From positions 124,001-188,000 of the forward strand of contig NZ_JXQD01000004.1 of NCBI RefSeq assembly GCF_002100145.1: a stretch of 64,000 nucleotides of DNA. The letters are read 5' to 3'. How positions within the stretch are numbered: the first letter of the stretch is position 1; each line of letters begins with the position of its first letter. The notes under the pieces are model-generated. The model searched no databases. It worked only from the letters and a program-made list of their open reading frames with translations, and was not told where the DNA came from. Position numbers and translations under genes: made by a program. Source of the DNA: Vibrio sp. qd031 (GTDB lineage Bacteria > Pseudomonadota > Gammaproteobacteria > Enterobacterales > Vibrionaceae). Shown here one piece after another: positions 48,611 through 57,631 of this stretch.

Positions 48611-48680
48611 TTGGGGTCAGAGTAAGTAAATGGGGTCAGAGTCGAATGACTCTGACCCCATTTACTTACTCTGACCCCAA
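48611..48680. repeat. Perfect 33-bp inverted repeat (REPIN-like element)
   Basis: Left arm 48611-48643 and right arm 48648-48680 are exact reverse complements around GAAT. Each arm contains two direct copies of GGGGTCAGAG (48613-48622 and 48632-48641 on the left) separated by TAAGTAAAT, giving four copies in all. GGGGTCAGAG/CTCTGACCCC motifs are characteristic of repeats mobilised by REP-associated Y1 tyrosine transposases (RAYTs). No transposase is in the window. As RNA it would make a 33-pair hairpin after the eno terminator. Confidence 0.9.
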
Positions 48681-48752
48681 CATGCTTTAGCTGGTCGCGA
48701 CAATCGGCAAAATATGGTATATATGCAGCAACAATCACGGATGTTGAGCACT

Positions 48753-49028
48753 ATGCGAAGTTTTACCGCAGCCTTAGTTTTGATCTTAGCTTGGTTACAG
48801 TATTCACTGTGGTTCGGCACTAATGGCTATCAAGATTACGCCGAAGTAAGGCAAGAGATTGATGTGCAGCAAGCGGTGAATAACGAACTGCTCCAGCGCA
48901 ATAATGAAATGTACGCCGAAATAGACGATTTGCGCCAAGGTTTGGATGCTATCGAAGAGCGTGCGCGTCACGAGCTAGGCATGATAAAAGAAGGGGAAAC
49001 CTTTTACCGAATTATCGAAACGCCATAG
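48753..49028 (+). CDS. ftsB: Cell division protein FtsB
   Basis: Small bitopic membrane protein of the divisome (FtsQLB complex). The 91-aa protein has a TM segment (residues about 3-21, [19 protein letters not shown]), followed by [13 protein letters not shown], a coiled coil (about 25-70) and [24 protein letters not shown] C-terminus (here [18 protein letters not shown]). The frame is open from 48714; the ATG at 48753 aligns with the E. coli start. It lies 73 bp after the long inverted repeat, so its promoter must be close to or inside that element. Confidence 0.93.
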   Translation: MRSFTAALVLILAWLQYSLWFGTNGYQDYAEVRQEIDVQQAVNNELLQRNNEMYAEIDDLRQGLDAIEERARHELGMIKEGETFYRIIETP

Positions 49029-49088
49029 AGTTGTCTCAAACCATTGTGCTGCCCTCCATTAAATTAATTATTAATTAGACATTTTCAG

Positions 49089-49808
49089 ATGCCAGAAAGT
49101 ACGCTCTCAATCGTTGCTATCGTCCCCGCCGCTGGTGTGGGTAGTCGTATGCAAGCGGATCGACCTAAGCAGTATCTAACTCTACAAAATAAAACTATTT
49201 TGGAGCACACCGTACACCAGTTGTTGGCTCATCCTTTAATTCATCGGGTAATAATTGCGCTGAGTGACCAAGATCCTTACTTCGACTCACTGCCACTGTC
49301 TAACGATCAACGCGTCACACGAGTGTGTGGTGGCAAAGAAAGAGCAGATTCAGTGCTATCGGGACTCTATGCCGTTTCCGATCCCCAAAATACCTTTGCG
49401 TTGGTGCATGATGCTGCACGGCCTAATGTGTCACATCGGGACATCTCTCGCCTAATCGATATCGGTGTAAAGCATCCGGTGGGTGCGATTTTGGCTTCGC
49501 CTGTAAAAGACACTATGAAGCGAAGCAATAGGTCAGGAGAGATCACTCAAACGGTGGACAGAGAAAAACTATGGCACGCGCTTACTCCACAGCTTTTTAA
49601 TGCTGAGCAATTGAAAATCGCATTAGAGCATGGGCTAAACACCGGTGCGGTAATTACCGATGAGGCATCCGCAATGGAGAATATCGATCGTTTTCCAAGC
49701 ATTGTTGCGGGGCGCTCTGATAACATCAAAGTGACCTCACCAGAAGATTTAGAATTAATGACTTTTTACTTAAGCAAGCCAGACTTTCAGGAGACGACAG
49801 ATGTTTAG
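49089..49808 (+). CDS. ispD: 2-C-methyl-D-erythritol 4-phosphate cytidylyltransferase
   Basis: Third step of the MEP isoprenoid pathway; uses CTP, made by PyrG nearby. The 239-aa protein has the nucleotide-binding start [42 protein letters not shown] and [14 protein letters not shown] [11 protein letters not shown] near the end. It overlaps ispF by 8 bp, as in E. coli. Confidence 0.97.
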   Translation: MPESTLSIVAIVPAAGVGSRMQADRPKQYLTLQNKTILEHTVHQLLAHPLIHRVIIALSDQDPYFDSLPLSNDQRVTRVCGGKERADSVLSGLYAVSDPQNTFALVHDAARPNVSHRDISRLIDIGVKHPVGAILASPVKDTMKRSNRSGEITQTVDREKLWHALTPQLFNAEQLKIALEHGLNTGAVITDEASAMENIDRFPSIVAGRSDNIKVTSPEDLELMTFYLSKPDFQETTDV

Positions 49809-50283
49809 AATTGGGCACGGCTTTGATGTTCACAAATTTGGTGGAGATGGCCCAGTGATAATTGGCGGTGTTTCTATTCCTTATGAGTTGGGTTTAGTGG
49901 CTCACTCGGACGGTGATGTTGCATTGCATGCTCTAACAGATGCACTACTAGGAGCGATCGCCGCAGGTGATATAGGTCACCACTTTCCGGATAACGATGA
50001 TGAGTGGAAAGGTGCAAACAGTCGTGACCTGCTAAAAGAGGTATACCGACAAGTTACGCTTAAAGGCTATCGCCTCGTCAATGCAGATGTAACGATTATG
50101 GCTCAGGCCCCTAAAATGGCGCCGCACATACAAGCTATGCGCAAAGCGATTTCTGAAGATTTGCGTAGTGAGTTAGACGCAATTAATGTGAAAGCCACGA
50201 CTACTGAAAAACTCGGATTTGTGGGCCGAAAAGAGGGCATAGCTGCTGAAGCGGTCGTTCTCATTCAAAAGGAGAGCATCTAA
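49801..50283 (+). CDS. ispF: 2-C-methyl-D-erythritol 2,4-cyclodiphosphate synthase
   Basis: Makes the cyclic diphosphate of the MEP pathway. The 160-aa protein has the metal ligands in [23 protein letters not shown] and DIGHHFPD, and the C-terminal [10 protein letters not shown]. It overlaps ispD by 8 bp and truD by 1 bp (TAATG). Confidence 0.97.
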   Translation: MFRIGHGFDVHKFGGDGPVIIGGVSIPYELGLVAHSDGDVALHALTDALLGAIAAGDIGHHFPDNDDEWKGANSRDLLKEVYRQVTLKGYRLVNADVTIMAQAPKMAPHIQAMRKAISEDLRSELDAINVKATTTEKLGFVGRKEGIAAEAVVLIQKESI

Positions 50284-51332
50284 TGTCAACTGAAATTGAA
50301 TGGCCTTATCTATATGGTGAGCCTAAAGCTAACGCCACCATCAAAGGTGCCCCTGAGCATTTTAAAGTCGATGAACTGTTAAGCTTTGAGTTAACCGGTG
50401 AAGGTGAGCATGTTTTACTTCGAATCGAAAAAACCGGTGAAAACACCAGTTTTGTGGCGAACGAACTAGCGAGATTCTGTGGGGTTAAAACCAAAGATGT
50501 CTCTTGGGCAGGTCTTAAAGACCGTCATGCAGTGACGCAACAGTGGTTCAGTATCCATTTACCGAAACACGAATTGGACTTCGCCGATTTTGAAAAGCTT
50601 TACCCAAGCGTCAAAATCCTTAAACAAACACGTCATAATAAGAAGCTTCGTCCTGGTGATAACAGCGGCAATCGGTTCTCGATTGTGCTTACCAATGTTT
50701 CAGACGTTGATGACGTCGAAGAGCGACTTAAAAAAGTGATTGAAAATGGTGTCCCCAACTATTTTGGTGAGCAAAGATTCGGGCGTGATCGCAACAATGT
50801 CACTGAAGCCGCTCGTTGGGGGCGTGATAATGTGCGCACTCGTAACCAAAACAAGCGCAGCTTATATCTTTCAGCAGCTCGTTCATGGATCTTTAATCAG
50901 ATTGTGGCAGAGAGAATAAAACAAAACTGTTTTAATTCACCTGTTTTGGGAGACCTAGTTCAAATAGGTGATGAGCTTAGGTTGATCAATGAGCAGAATA
51001 TTGGCAACGTTTCATCTGATCAGGATGTGATTACCGCCGCGCTTGCGGGCGATAACGCATTGCCGACTGCGCAAGATGCTCTGCAACTAGAACAGGCACA
51101 GCTAGACAAAGAGCCCGATCTAATGGCGCTGATTCGTGGAAATCGTATGCGTCATGACCGCCGCGCAGTAATGCTTAAGCCAGAAAAATTTGCGTGGCAA
51201 TGGCAAGATAATGATCTCACGCTCTACTTTGAGCTCGATAGCGGCTGTTTTGCAACAACCATAGTACGAGAGCTTGCATTGACAACAGAGCCTGAAAGAC
51301 ATTACCCAGATGCGACACAAGGAAAAGATTAG
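50283..51332 (+). CDS. truD: tRNA pseudouridine(13) synthase TruD
   Basis: Forms pseudouridine 13 in tRNA-Glu. The 349-aa protein has the TruD signature VSWAGLKDRHAVTQQWFS with the catalytic aspartate (about residue 80), the NYFGEQRFG motif and the insertion domain. Gene order ispF-truD-surE-pcm is conserved. The stop codon is followed immediately by the surE GTG start. Confidence 0.96.
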   Translation: MSTEIEWPYLYGEPKANATIKGAPEHFKVDELLSFELTGEGEHVLLRIEKTGENTSFVANELARFCGVKTKDVSWAGLKDRHAVTQQWFSIHLPKHELDFADFEKLYPSVKILKQTRHNKKLRPGDNSGNRFSIVLTNVSDVDDVEERLKKVIENGVPNYFGEQRFGRDRNNVTEAARWGRDNVRTRNQNKRSLYLSAARSWIFNQIVAERIKQNCFNSPVLGDLVQIGDELRLINEQNIGNVSSDQDVITAALAGDNALPTAQDALQLEQAQLDKEPDLMALIRGNRMRHDRRAVMLKPEKFAWQWQDNDLTLYFELDSGCFATTIVRELALTTEPERHYPDATQGKD

Positions 51333-52094
51333 GTGAGAATATTACTGAGCAATGATGATGGTGTGCATGCTGAAGGTATCCGAACGTTAGCTAAGGAATT
51401 AGCCGATATCGCAGAGGTTACTATCGTTGCCCCTGATCGCAACCGCTCTGGCGCATCGAACTCTCTTACTCTAGAGACGCCGCTGCGGGTGAGTGAGATT
51501 GAGCCGAATGTGTACTCAGTTCAAGGCACACCGACCGACTGTGTTCACTTTGCGCTTAATGAGTTGATGAAGGACAATTTACCCGACTTAGTGTTGGCAG
51601 GAATTAACCACGGTGCAAACCTTGGTGATGATACGCTTTATTCTGGCACAGTGGCTGCCGCAATGGAGGGACACTTCTTAGGAGTGCAAGCCATCGCTTT
51701 TTCTTTGGTTGGTCACCAACATTTTGCGCAAGCAGCAAAAATTGCCAAGCGACTGGTTCAACATCATCAACAGAATCGAATTCCAACAAATCGTCTATTG
51801 AATGTGAACTTTCCAGACATTCATACGCTTTCAATTGAGGAGTTAGACATAACTCGTCTTGGGGCAAGGCATCACTCTGAAAGCATGATTAAACAACAAG
51901 ATCCAAGAGGTCACGATATCTATTGGCTCGGCCCTCCGGGGAAAGAGCAAGATGCTGGGGAGGGGACAGACTTTTATGCTATTGAGCACAACCGTATTTC
52001 GATTACCCCGCTTCAAGTCGATCTCACGGCTCATGAGTCACTTCCTAGTATGAAACAGTGGATTCACGGGACAAGTAACAGGGATGGAGAGTAG
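51333..52094 (+). CDS. surE: 5'/3'-nucleotidase SurE
   Basis: Metal-dependent nucleotide phosphatase linked to stationary-phase survival. The 253-aa protein starts with the metal-site motif [14 protein letters not shown] and has [25 protein letters not shown] and [21 protein letters not shown]. The start is GTG at 51333. It lies upstream of pcm, 7 bp away, in the surE-pcm-nlpD-rpoS operon. Confidence 0.96.
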   Translation: MRILLSNDDGVHAEGIRTLAKELADIAEVTIVAPDRNRSGASNSLTLETPLRVSEIEPNVYSVQGTPTDCVHFALNELMKDNLPDLVLAGINHGANLGDDTLYSGTVAAAMEGHFLGVQAIAFSLVGHQHFAQAAKIAKRLVQHHQQNRIPTNRLLNVNFPDIHTLSIEELDITRLGARHHSESMIKQQDPRGHDIYWLGPPGKEQDAGEGTDFYAIEHNRISITPLQVDLTAHESLPSMKQWIHGTSNRDGE

Positions 52095-52101
52095 TTAATC
52101 G

Positions 52102-52725
52102 ATGATGCCAAAAGTGAAAAGGCTTTTGCAACAGCTACAATCGATGGGAGTCGATGCACCTGCAGTGTTGGGCGCTATAGCGACAGTGCCCAGAGAGCAA
52201 TTTTTATCTCAAGCGATGCAACATCAAGCCTGGGACAATAATGCGTTGCCTATTGGTAGTGGACAGACTATCTCGCAACCTTATATTGTGGCTAAAATGA
52301 CTCAACTGCTTGATCTAAAAAACAACAGTAAAGTGCTAGAAGTTGGGACTGGGTGTGGTTATCAGACAGCGGTTTTGTCTCAGTTGGTCGAGAAAGTGCA
52401 TACCATCGAACGGATAAAAACCCTTCAATGGGATGCTAAACGTCGACTCAAACAGCTTGATGTGTATAACGTCGCGTATAAACATGGAGATGGTTGGCAG
52501 GGGTGGGCGAGCAAAGCGCCTTTTGATGCCATCCTCGTGACTGCCGCCGCGGAGGTCATTCCGCAAGTTTTGGTAGAACAGCTCAATGACGGCGGTAAAA
52601 TGGTTATACCGATTGGCACTGAACAACAGAGTCTGTATTTGATTGAAAAGTCTAATGGTGTAGTGACCCATCAAATGATTGAGCCGGTTAAGTTTGTACC
52701 ATTGGTTGCTGGAGATCTTGGCTAA
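52102..52725 (+). CDS. pcm: Protein-L-isoaspartate O-methyltransferase
   Basis: SAM-dependent methyltransferase that repairs isoaspartyl residues. The 207-aa protein has [18 protein letters not shown], the SAM motif [18 protein letters not shown] (residues about 75-92) and [21 protein letters not shown] allows a start at 52102 or 52105. nlpD begins directly after its stop. Confidence 0.95.
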   Translation: MMPKVKRLLQQLQSMGVDAPAVLGAIATVPREQFLSQAMQHQAWDNNALPIGSGQTISQPYIVAKMTQLLDLKNNSKVLEVGTGCGYQTAVLSQLVEKVHTIERIKTLQWDAKRRLKQLDVYNVAYKHGDGWQGWASKAPFDAILVTAAAEVIPQVLVEQLNDGGKMVIPIGTEQQSLYLIEKSNGVVTHQMIEPVKFVPLVAGDLG

Positions 52726-53655
52726 GTGTTTCGTTTGTTATCCGTTATTATGATCACCTTTCTGCTGGTTGCGTGCGCGCCAACAGGCAGTGGTGATCGT
52801 TATAAAACCGATGACAAAGGAACCTACAGAGGCAGCTATTATGTGGTTAACAAAGGTGACACGCTATATTACATCTCCTACATCACCGATAAAGATGTGA
52901 ATACCCTTGTCGCACTGAACGGACTTAAGCCTCCTTACACCATAAAACCGGGACAAAGAATTAAGTTGTGGTCTCGCTCCTATAATCCAGTGCCTTATGC
53001 TGGTACGGGTTCTGGTGACAGTGCTTCCAAAACTGCAACAACGTCAACAAACCCCGAGACAAAAAACACCGCTGATGCAGCGGCCACTACAACGGCAGTG
53101 GCAACGGCCTCAACCGTAAGTAGCCCGGGGGCTAGTGCTAGTTCTTCTCCACCTAGCACTACAACTAAAGTCGAACAGACGGCCAATAAAACTTCGACGC
53201 AAACGGTTGCACAGCAGCCGACAAAGGAGTATGTTGAAAAACAGAATATTAACAATTCTGCAAAGAGTACGTCATCTAGTAACAGTAGTGTGGCGTCGTG
53301 GAAGTGGCCCACTAAAGGTCGTGTCGTAGACAAGTTCTCTAGTGGGGATCAGGGAAATAAAGGGATTGATATCGCAGGCTCGCGCGGTCAATCGGTTGTT
53401 TCCACCGCTGATGGTAGTGTCGTCTATTCGGGAAGTGCGCTACGAGGTTACGGTAACTTAGTAATCGTAAAGCATAATGACAAATATTTAAGTGCATACG
53501 CCCACAACGATACGCTGTTAGTAAAAGAAGGGCAGAGTGTGAAAGCGGGACAAAAAATCGCGACTATGGGTAGCTCCGGTCGAACCGATGTCCGCTTACA
53601 CTTTGAGATTCGATATCAAGGCAAGTCCGTCGATCCGATGAGATATTTGCCTTAA
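52726..53655 (+). CDS. nlpD: Lipoprotein NlpD, LysM and degenerate M23 domain
   Basis: Outer-membrane lipoprotein that activates the amidase AmiC during cell separation. The start is GTG at 52726. A lipobox LLVAC (cysteine near residue 17) is followed by a LysM domain (about 40-87, YYVVNKGDTLYYISYITD), a Ser/Thr/Ala-rich linker (about 95-195) and a C-terminal peptidase M23-like domain with GRVVDKFS and GIDIAGSRGQSVVST. The zinc ligands of active M23 enzymes are not all present, as expected for NlpD. It contains the usual location of the main rpoS promoter, which lies 54 bp upstream of rpoS to further inside this gene. Confidence 0.93.
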   Translation: MFRLLSVIMITFLLVACAPTGSGDRYKTDDKGTYRGSYYVVNKGDTLYYISYITDKDVNTLVALNGLKPPYTIKPGQRIKLWSRSYNPVPYAGTGSGDSASKTATTSTNPETKNTADAAATTTAVATASTVSSPGASASSSPPSTTTKVEQTANKTSTQTVAQQPTKEYVEKQNINNSAKSTSSSNSSVASWKWPTKGRVVDKFSSGDQGNKGIDIAGSRGQSVVSTADGSVVYSGSALRGYGNLVIVKHNDKYLSAYAHNDTLLVKEGQSVKAGQKIATMGSSGRTDVRLHFEIRYQGKSVDPMRYLP

Positions 53656-53708
53656 GTTCAGCGACATAGAGAGTAGTAATGTCTTGCTGAGTCGCCAGGG
53701 GAGGCGCT

Positions 53709-54683
53709 ATGAGTACTAGCAACACAGCAACGAAAATTAACGAAATCAACCCACCTGAAGTTGTCATTGCGGCAATTGAAGACACAACCGCATCTGTCGA
53801 AGCCAAAACTGTTAAAGAAGACTTTGACGACTCATCCAAAAACCTTGATGCCACACAGCTCTACTTAGGAGAAATTGGCTTTTCACCACTGCTGACTGCC
53901 GAGGAAGAAGTGTTATATGCTCATCGTGCATTACGCGGCGACGATGCGGCTCGCAAACGCATGATTGAAAGTAACCTTCGACTGGTGGTTAAAATATCTC
54001 GTCGCTACTCAAATCGTGGCCTAGCACTGCTTGATCTTATTGAAGAGGGCAATTTAGGTTTGATTAGAGCAGTAGAGAAATTTGACCCTGAGCGTGGCTT
54101 CCGTTTCTCAACTTACGCGACATGGTGGATACGACAGACCATTGAACGCGCACTCATGAACCAGACTAGAACCATTCGTCTGCCAATTCATGTGGTTAAG
54201 GAATTAAACATATACTTGCGCACTGCACGTGAGCTATCATAAAAACTCGATCATGAGCCAACCGCCGAAGAGATCGCACGACAATTAGACAAACCTGTTG
54301 AAGATGTCAGTAAAATGCTGCGGTTGAATGAGCGTGTCAGTTCTGTCGATACCCCAATCGGTGGTGATGGTGATAAAGCTCTGTTAGACATCATTCCCGA
54401 TCATCATTCCGATCCAGAAGTCTCTACTCAAAACAGCGATATAAAGAGCTCACTGATCCAGTGGCTTGACGAACTTAACCCCAAACAGAAAGAAGTATTG
54501 GCGCGTCGTTTTGGACTGCTTGGTTATGAACCTTCAACGTTGGAAGAGGTAGGGCGTGAGATTTCTCTTACTCGTGAACGCGTTAGACAGATCCAAGTAG
54601 AAGGCCTTAGAAGGCTAAGAGAAATAGTAATTAAACATGGCTTAAGTATGGAGTCGTTGTTCGATATCGACAAAGAAGCTTAA
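53709..54683 (+). pseudogene. rpoS: rpoS (sigma-S) interrupted by an in-frame ochre stop codon
   Basis: A full-length rpoS reading frame of 324 codons is broken only by TAA at 54240-54242 (codon 178). Both halves are in the same frame: residues 1-177 carry sigma regions 1.2 to 2.4 ([18 protein letters not shown] ... [13 protein letters not shown]), and the downstream part resumes at [16 protein letters not shown], continuing through regions 3 and 4 ([17 protein letters not shown]) to the natural end. Conserved sequence around the break is REL-S-stop-KLDHEP, so the simplest history is a single C-to-T change in a CAA glutamine codon. A GGGGAGG site precedes the ATG. The truncated product would lack regions 3 and 4 and should be non-functional. 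A sequencing error or suppressor cannot be excluded. Confidence 0.9.
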
Positions 54684-54711
54684 GGCGACACATAAAAGAG
54701 CCTTCCATAGC

Positions 54712-54745
54712 AAAACGCCACTCCTTTTTGAAGTGGCGTTTTTTT
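54712..54745. terminator. Bidirectional terminator between rpoS and mutS
   Basis: ACGCCACT (about 54715-54722) and AGTGGCGT (54732-54739) pair across nine bases, with A and T tracts on both sides, between the two convergent genes. Confidence 0.85.
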
Positions 54746-54746
54746 G

Positions 54747-57317
54747 TTAGTGGATGAGTTTTTTTAAGCGATAAAGTTCATCTAAGGCCTGACGAGGTGT
54801 GAGTTCATCGGGCTCTATCGCTTGCAAGGCCATTTCTACTTCGGAAGGTTCAGGGATTAAGCTCAATTGGTGCTCTTGCTTAACCGTGGTTCTATTCGTT
54901 GGGGGCGACTGCGTTTCTAACTGGCTCAGTTTATTGCGAGCATTGCGGATAACGGCTTTAGGCACGCCTGCTAACCCGGCAACAGCCAAACCATAAGACT
55001 TACTTGCGGCCCCTTCTTGAACTGCATGCATAAACGCAATATCTTCGCCATGCTCAATGGCATCAAGATGCACGTTGGCAAGATTCGGCAACAAACCCGG
55101 CATATCGGTGAGTTCAAAGTAATGCGTGGCAAAGAGTGTCATCGCACCAAGTTTTTTGGCCAACCATTCTGCGCTCGCCCAAGCGAGAGAAAGCCCATCG
55201 TAAGTACTTGTGCCGCGTCCAATTTCATCCATAAGCACCAAACTATTGCTGGTGGCATTGTGTAAGATGTTGGCTGTTTCAGTCATTTCGACCATAAATG
55301 TCGAACGACCAGATGCAAGATCGTCAGAGGCGCCAATACGGGTAAAGATGCGATCTAGGATACCCATGCTGGCACTCTCTGCTGGGACGAAAGAGCCGAT
55401 GTGAGCCAGCAATGCAATAAGTGCCGTCTGACGCATGTAGGTCGACTTACCGCCCATGTTTGGTCCAGTAATAATCAGCATCTTTCGCGTTGCGTGAAGC
55501 GATACTGGGTTTGCAATGAAAGGTTCATCCAACACCTGCTCGACAACCGGATGACGGCCACCACTGATGTTAATTTGAGGTGTATCTACAAACTCGGGAC
55601 GACAATAGTCGAGTGATTCAGCGCGTTCAGCAAGGTTTTGCAAAACATCGAGTTGAGACAATGCCGAAGCGAGAACTTGTAATTGCTCAATGTTAGGCAT
55701 GATGAGATCAAACAGCTCTTCCCACAGCTTCTTTTCTACCGCCAGCGCCTTAGACTTTGAACTCAACACTTTATCTTCATGCTCTTTGAGCTCAGGGATA
55801 ATGTAGCGCTCTGCATTTTTGAGTGTTTGTCTGCGCACATAGTGCGCAGGCACAAGGTGCGCAGGCACAAGGTGGCTCTGGCCACGGCTTACTTGAATAA
55901 AAAAGCCGTGCACAGCGTTATACCCTACCTTTAGAGTATCGATACCGTGTCGTTCACGCTCATCGGCTTCTAACTTCTCAAGATACTCAGTGGCCCCGTC
56001 AGCAAGAGCGCGCCACTCATCCAACTCGGCGTTGTAGCCGGTTGCAATGACGCCACCGTCGCGGATCACCACTGGAGGATTATCTTTTATCGCCCTATTA
56101 AGTAGGTCGAACAATTCGTCCATAGGCGAGGATTGCTCGCGAAGTGTCTGCAGATAAGCGTCGGATGTTGGTTCTAGCACTGCTGATAGGTTAGGCAGTT
56201 CTTCCAATGCGGCTCTTAAGCGAGAGAGATCCCGTGGTCTTGCTGATCGAATGGCTAGGCGAGCGATAATACGTTCAATGTCGCCAATCTGCTTGAGAGA
56301 AGGATTGATCTCGTCAAACAGCGTGGACTCTTTGATTTCTGATACTGCATTGAGGCGTTGGTTGATTTCCGCAATCGAGCGTGTCGGTTGATGTATCCAG
56401 CGCTTAAGCATTCGACTGCCCATAGCTGTGGCGGTTTTGTCTAGGACTTCGGCAAGAGTGTTATCGGTTCCTCCCCCGAGATTTTGTGTCAGCTCAAGGT
56501 TGCGGCGCGTAGCCGCATCGAGGATCACTGAATGATCTTGACTGTCGACCGTAATACTGCGGATATGCGGTAAAGCAGTGCGCTGAGTATCTTTGACATA
56601 TTGTATTAAGCAGCCTGCTGCGCATAAACCAAATGTGGATTGCTCTACGCCAAAACCCACCAAATCTTTTGTGCCAAACTGCTGGTTAAGTTGTTGTTTT
56701 GCTGTGTCGAGATCAAATTCCCAAATAGGACGTCGTCGATTACCGTTGCGTGACTCAAAGAGTTGAACAGCTTCAAAGTCTTCAGCAAATAGCAGCTCTT
56801 TAGGCGAGGTGCGCTGCAACTCAGCTTGCATGGCCTCCAAGGTTGTGGGTTCGCATAATAAAAATCGACCGGATGTAATATCTAAAGTCGAATAACCAAA
56901 CTTGTTACCTTGTTGATAAATTGCCGCAATTAGGTTGTCACTGCGCTCACTCAGTAAGGCTTCGTCTGTTACTGTACCGGGAGTCACTATGCGCACGACT
57001 TTGCGATCTACAGGACCTTTACTGGTTGCAGGGTTACCAACTTGCTCACATATCGCAACAGACTCGCCGAGCTGTACAAGCTTGGCAAGATACCCTTCAA
57101 CGGCGTGAAACGGGACACCGGCCATCGGTATTGGTTCCCCAGCGGATGCCCCTCGTTTGGTCAGTGATATATCGAGTAATTGTGAGGCTCGTTTTGCGTC
57201 ATCGTAAAACAACTCATAGAAGTCGCCCATACGATAAAAAAGGAGAATGTCAGGATTTTCTGCTTTGAGCTTCAAATACTGCTGCATCATCGGTGTGTGC
57301 TGAGTTTTATTAGTCAT
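54747..57317 (-). CDS. mutS: DNA mismatch repair protein MutS (with 5-residue internal duplication)
   Basis: Recognises mismatches and starts methyl-directed repair. The 856-aa protein has the mismatch-binding domain with [11 protein letters not shown] (the Phe-X-Glu mismatch motif, near residue 26-36), connector, lever and clamp, then the ATPase with [13 protein letters not shown] (near 615-627) and [12 protein letters not shown]. In the clamp region residues 483-487 and 488-492 are an exact repeat ([10 protein letters not shown]), caused by a perfect 15-bp tandem duplication. E. coli MutS is 853 aa. All catalytic motifs are intact, so the protein may be functional or impaired. It is convergent with rpoS. 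Confidence 0.95.
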   Translation of the reverse strand: MTNKTQHTPMMQQYLKLKAENPDILLFYRMGDFYELFYDDAKRASQLLDISLTKRGASAGEPIPMAGVPFHAVEGYLAKLVQLGESVAICEQVGNPATSKGPVDRKVVRIVTPGTVTDEALLSERSDNLIAAIYQQGNKFGYSTLDITSGRFLLCEPTTLEAMQAELQRTSPKELLFAEDFEAVQLFESRNGNRRRPIWEFDLDTAKQQLNQQFGTKDLVGFGVEQSTFGLCAAGCLIQYVKDTQRTALPHIRSITVDSQDHSVILDAATRRNLELTQNLGGGTDNTLAEVLDKTATAMGSRMLKRWIHQPTRSIAEINQRLNAVSEIKESTLFDEINPSLKQIGDIERIIARLAIRSARPRDLSRLRAALEELPNLSAVLEPTSDAYLQTLREQSSPMDELFDLLNRAIKDNPPVVIRDGGVIATGYNAELDEWRALADGATEYLEKLEADERERHGIDTLKVGYNAVHGFFIQVSRGQSHLVPAHLVPAHYVRRQTLKNAERYIIPELKEHEDKVLSSKSKALAVEKKLWEELFDLIMPNIEQLQVLASALSQLDVLQNLAERAESLDYCRPEFVDTPQINISGGRHPVVEQVLDEPFIANPVSLHATRKMLIITGPNMGGKSTYMRQTALIALLAHIGSFVPAESASMGILDRIFTRIGASDDLASGRSTFMVEMTETANILHNATSNSLVLMDEIGRGTSTYDGLSLAWASAEWLAKKLGAMTLFATHYFELTDMPGLLPNLANVHLDAIEHGEDIAFMHAVQEGAASKSYGLAVAGLAGVPKAVIRNARNKLSQLETQSPPTNRTTVKQEHQLSLIPEPSEVEMALQAIEPDELTPRQALDELYRLKKLIH
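55842..55871. repeat. Perfect 15-bp tandem duplication inside mutS
   Basis: GTGCGCAGGCACAAG occurs at 55842-55856 and again at 55857-55871 without mismatch, followed by a partial third GTG. The unit is a multiple of three, so the frame is kept and five residues are added to MutS. Confidence 0.95.
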
Positions 57318-57631
57318 TAGGGATTGTCGCTTTACAGCGACATAGATTGCCGTTGGTTGGTTGGGATTTTAACAGACAATGTTGTTTGTGACATGCTGGT
57401 TTTTCAATAACACATGACGTTTTTCTGTTTTTGTTGGGCACAGATAAAGGTTGAGTCTGTTCACGCTTTTTAATGATTTTAGTTTTTTTTTGAACACTTA
57501 ATAGGTGCTGATATGAGCAATAGTTTTCCATACTTTTTGCTACTTTAAATCGCTAGTGATGAGAGTGTGTATTTGGCATGGTTAAGGAGAAATCAAAAAT
57601 CTGTTATCCCTATAAACAGGAGTTCTGTTCC
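57318..57631. other. Divergent spacer between mutS and amidohydrolase gene
   Basis: 314 bp of AT-rich sequence with T tracts (57450-57490). It contains the upstream part of the frame of the amidohydrolase (open from 57578) and no other convincing gene. An 11-codon frame at 57513 is too short to support. The region marks the change from the conserved block to accessory genes. Confidence 0.6.

Noticed and set aside
48611..48680. Inverted repeat as a part of the eno terminator
   Set aside because: A separate hairpin with its own T run (48582-48610) already terminates eno; the 33-bp repeat has internal direct repeats and no following T tract.
54230..54250. Frameshift as the cause of the rpoS break
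   Set aside because: The frame is unchanged across the stop, and the residue before and the residue after are adjacent in homologues, so a nonsense substitution explains it without an indel.
53709..54683. rpoS read as two separate genes (53709-54242 and 54315-54683)
   Set aside because: Both parts are in the same reading frame and together reproduce one sigma-S protein; the second has no ribosome site and starts within conserved region 3 sequence.
57513..57548. 11-codon frame upstream of the amidohydrolase gene
   Set aside because: Too short and unsupported by similarity; possibly a chance frame in AT-rich spacer.
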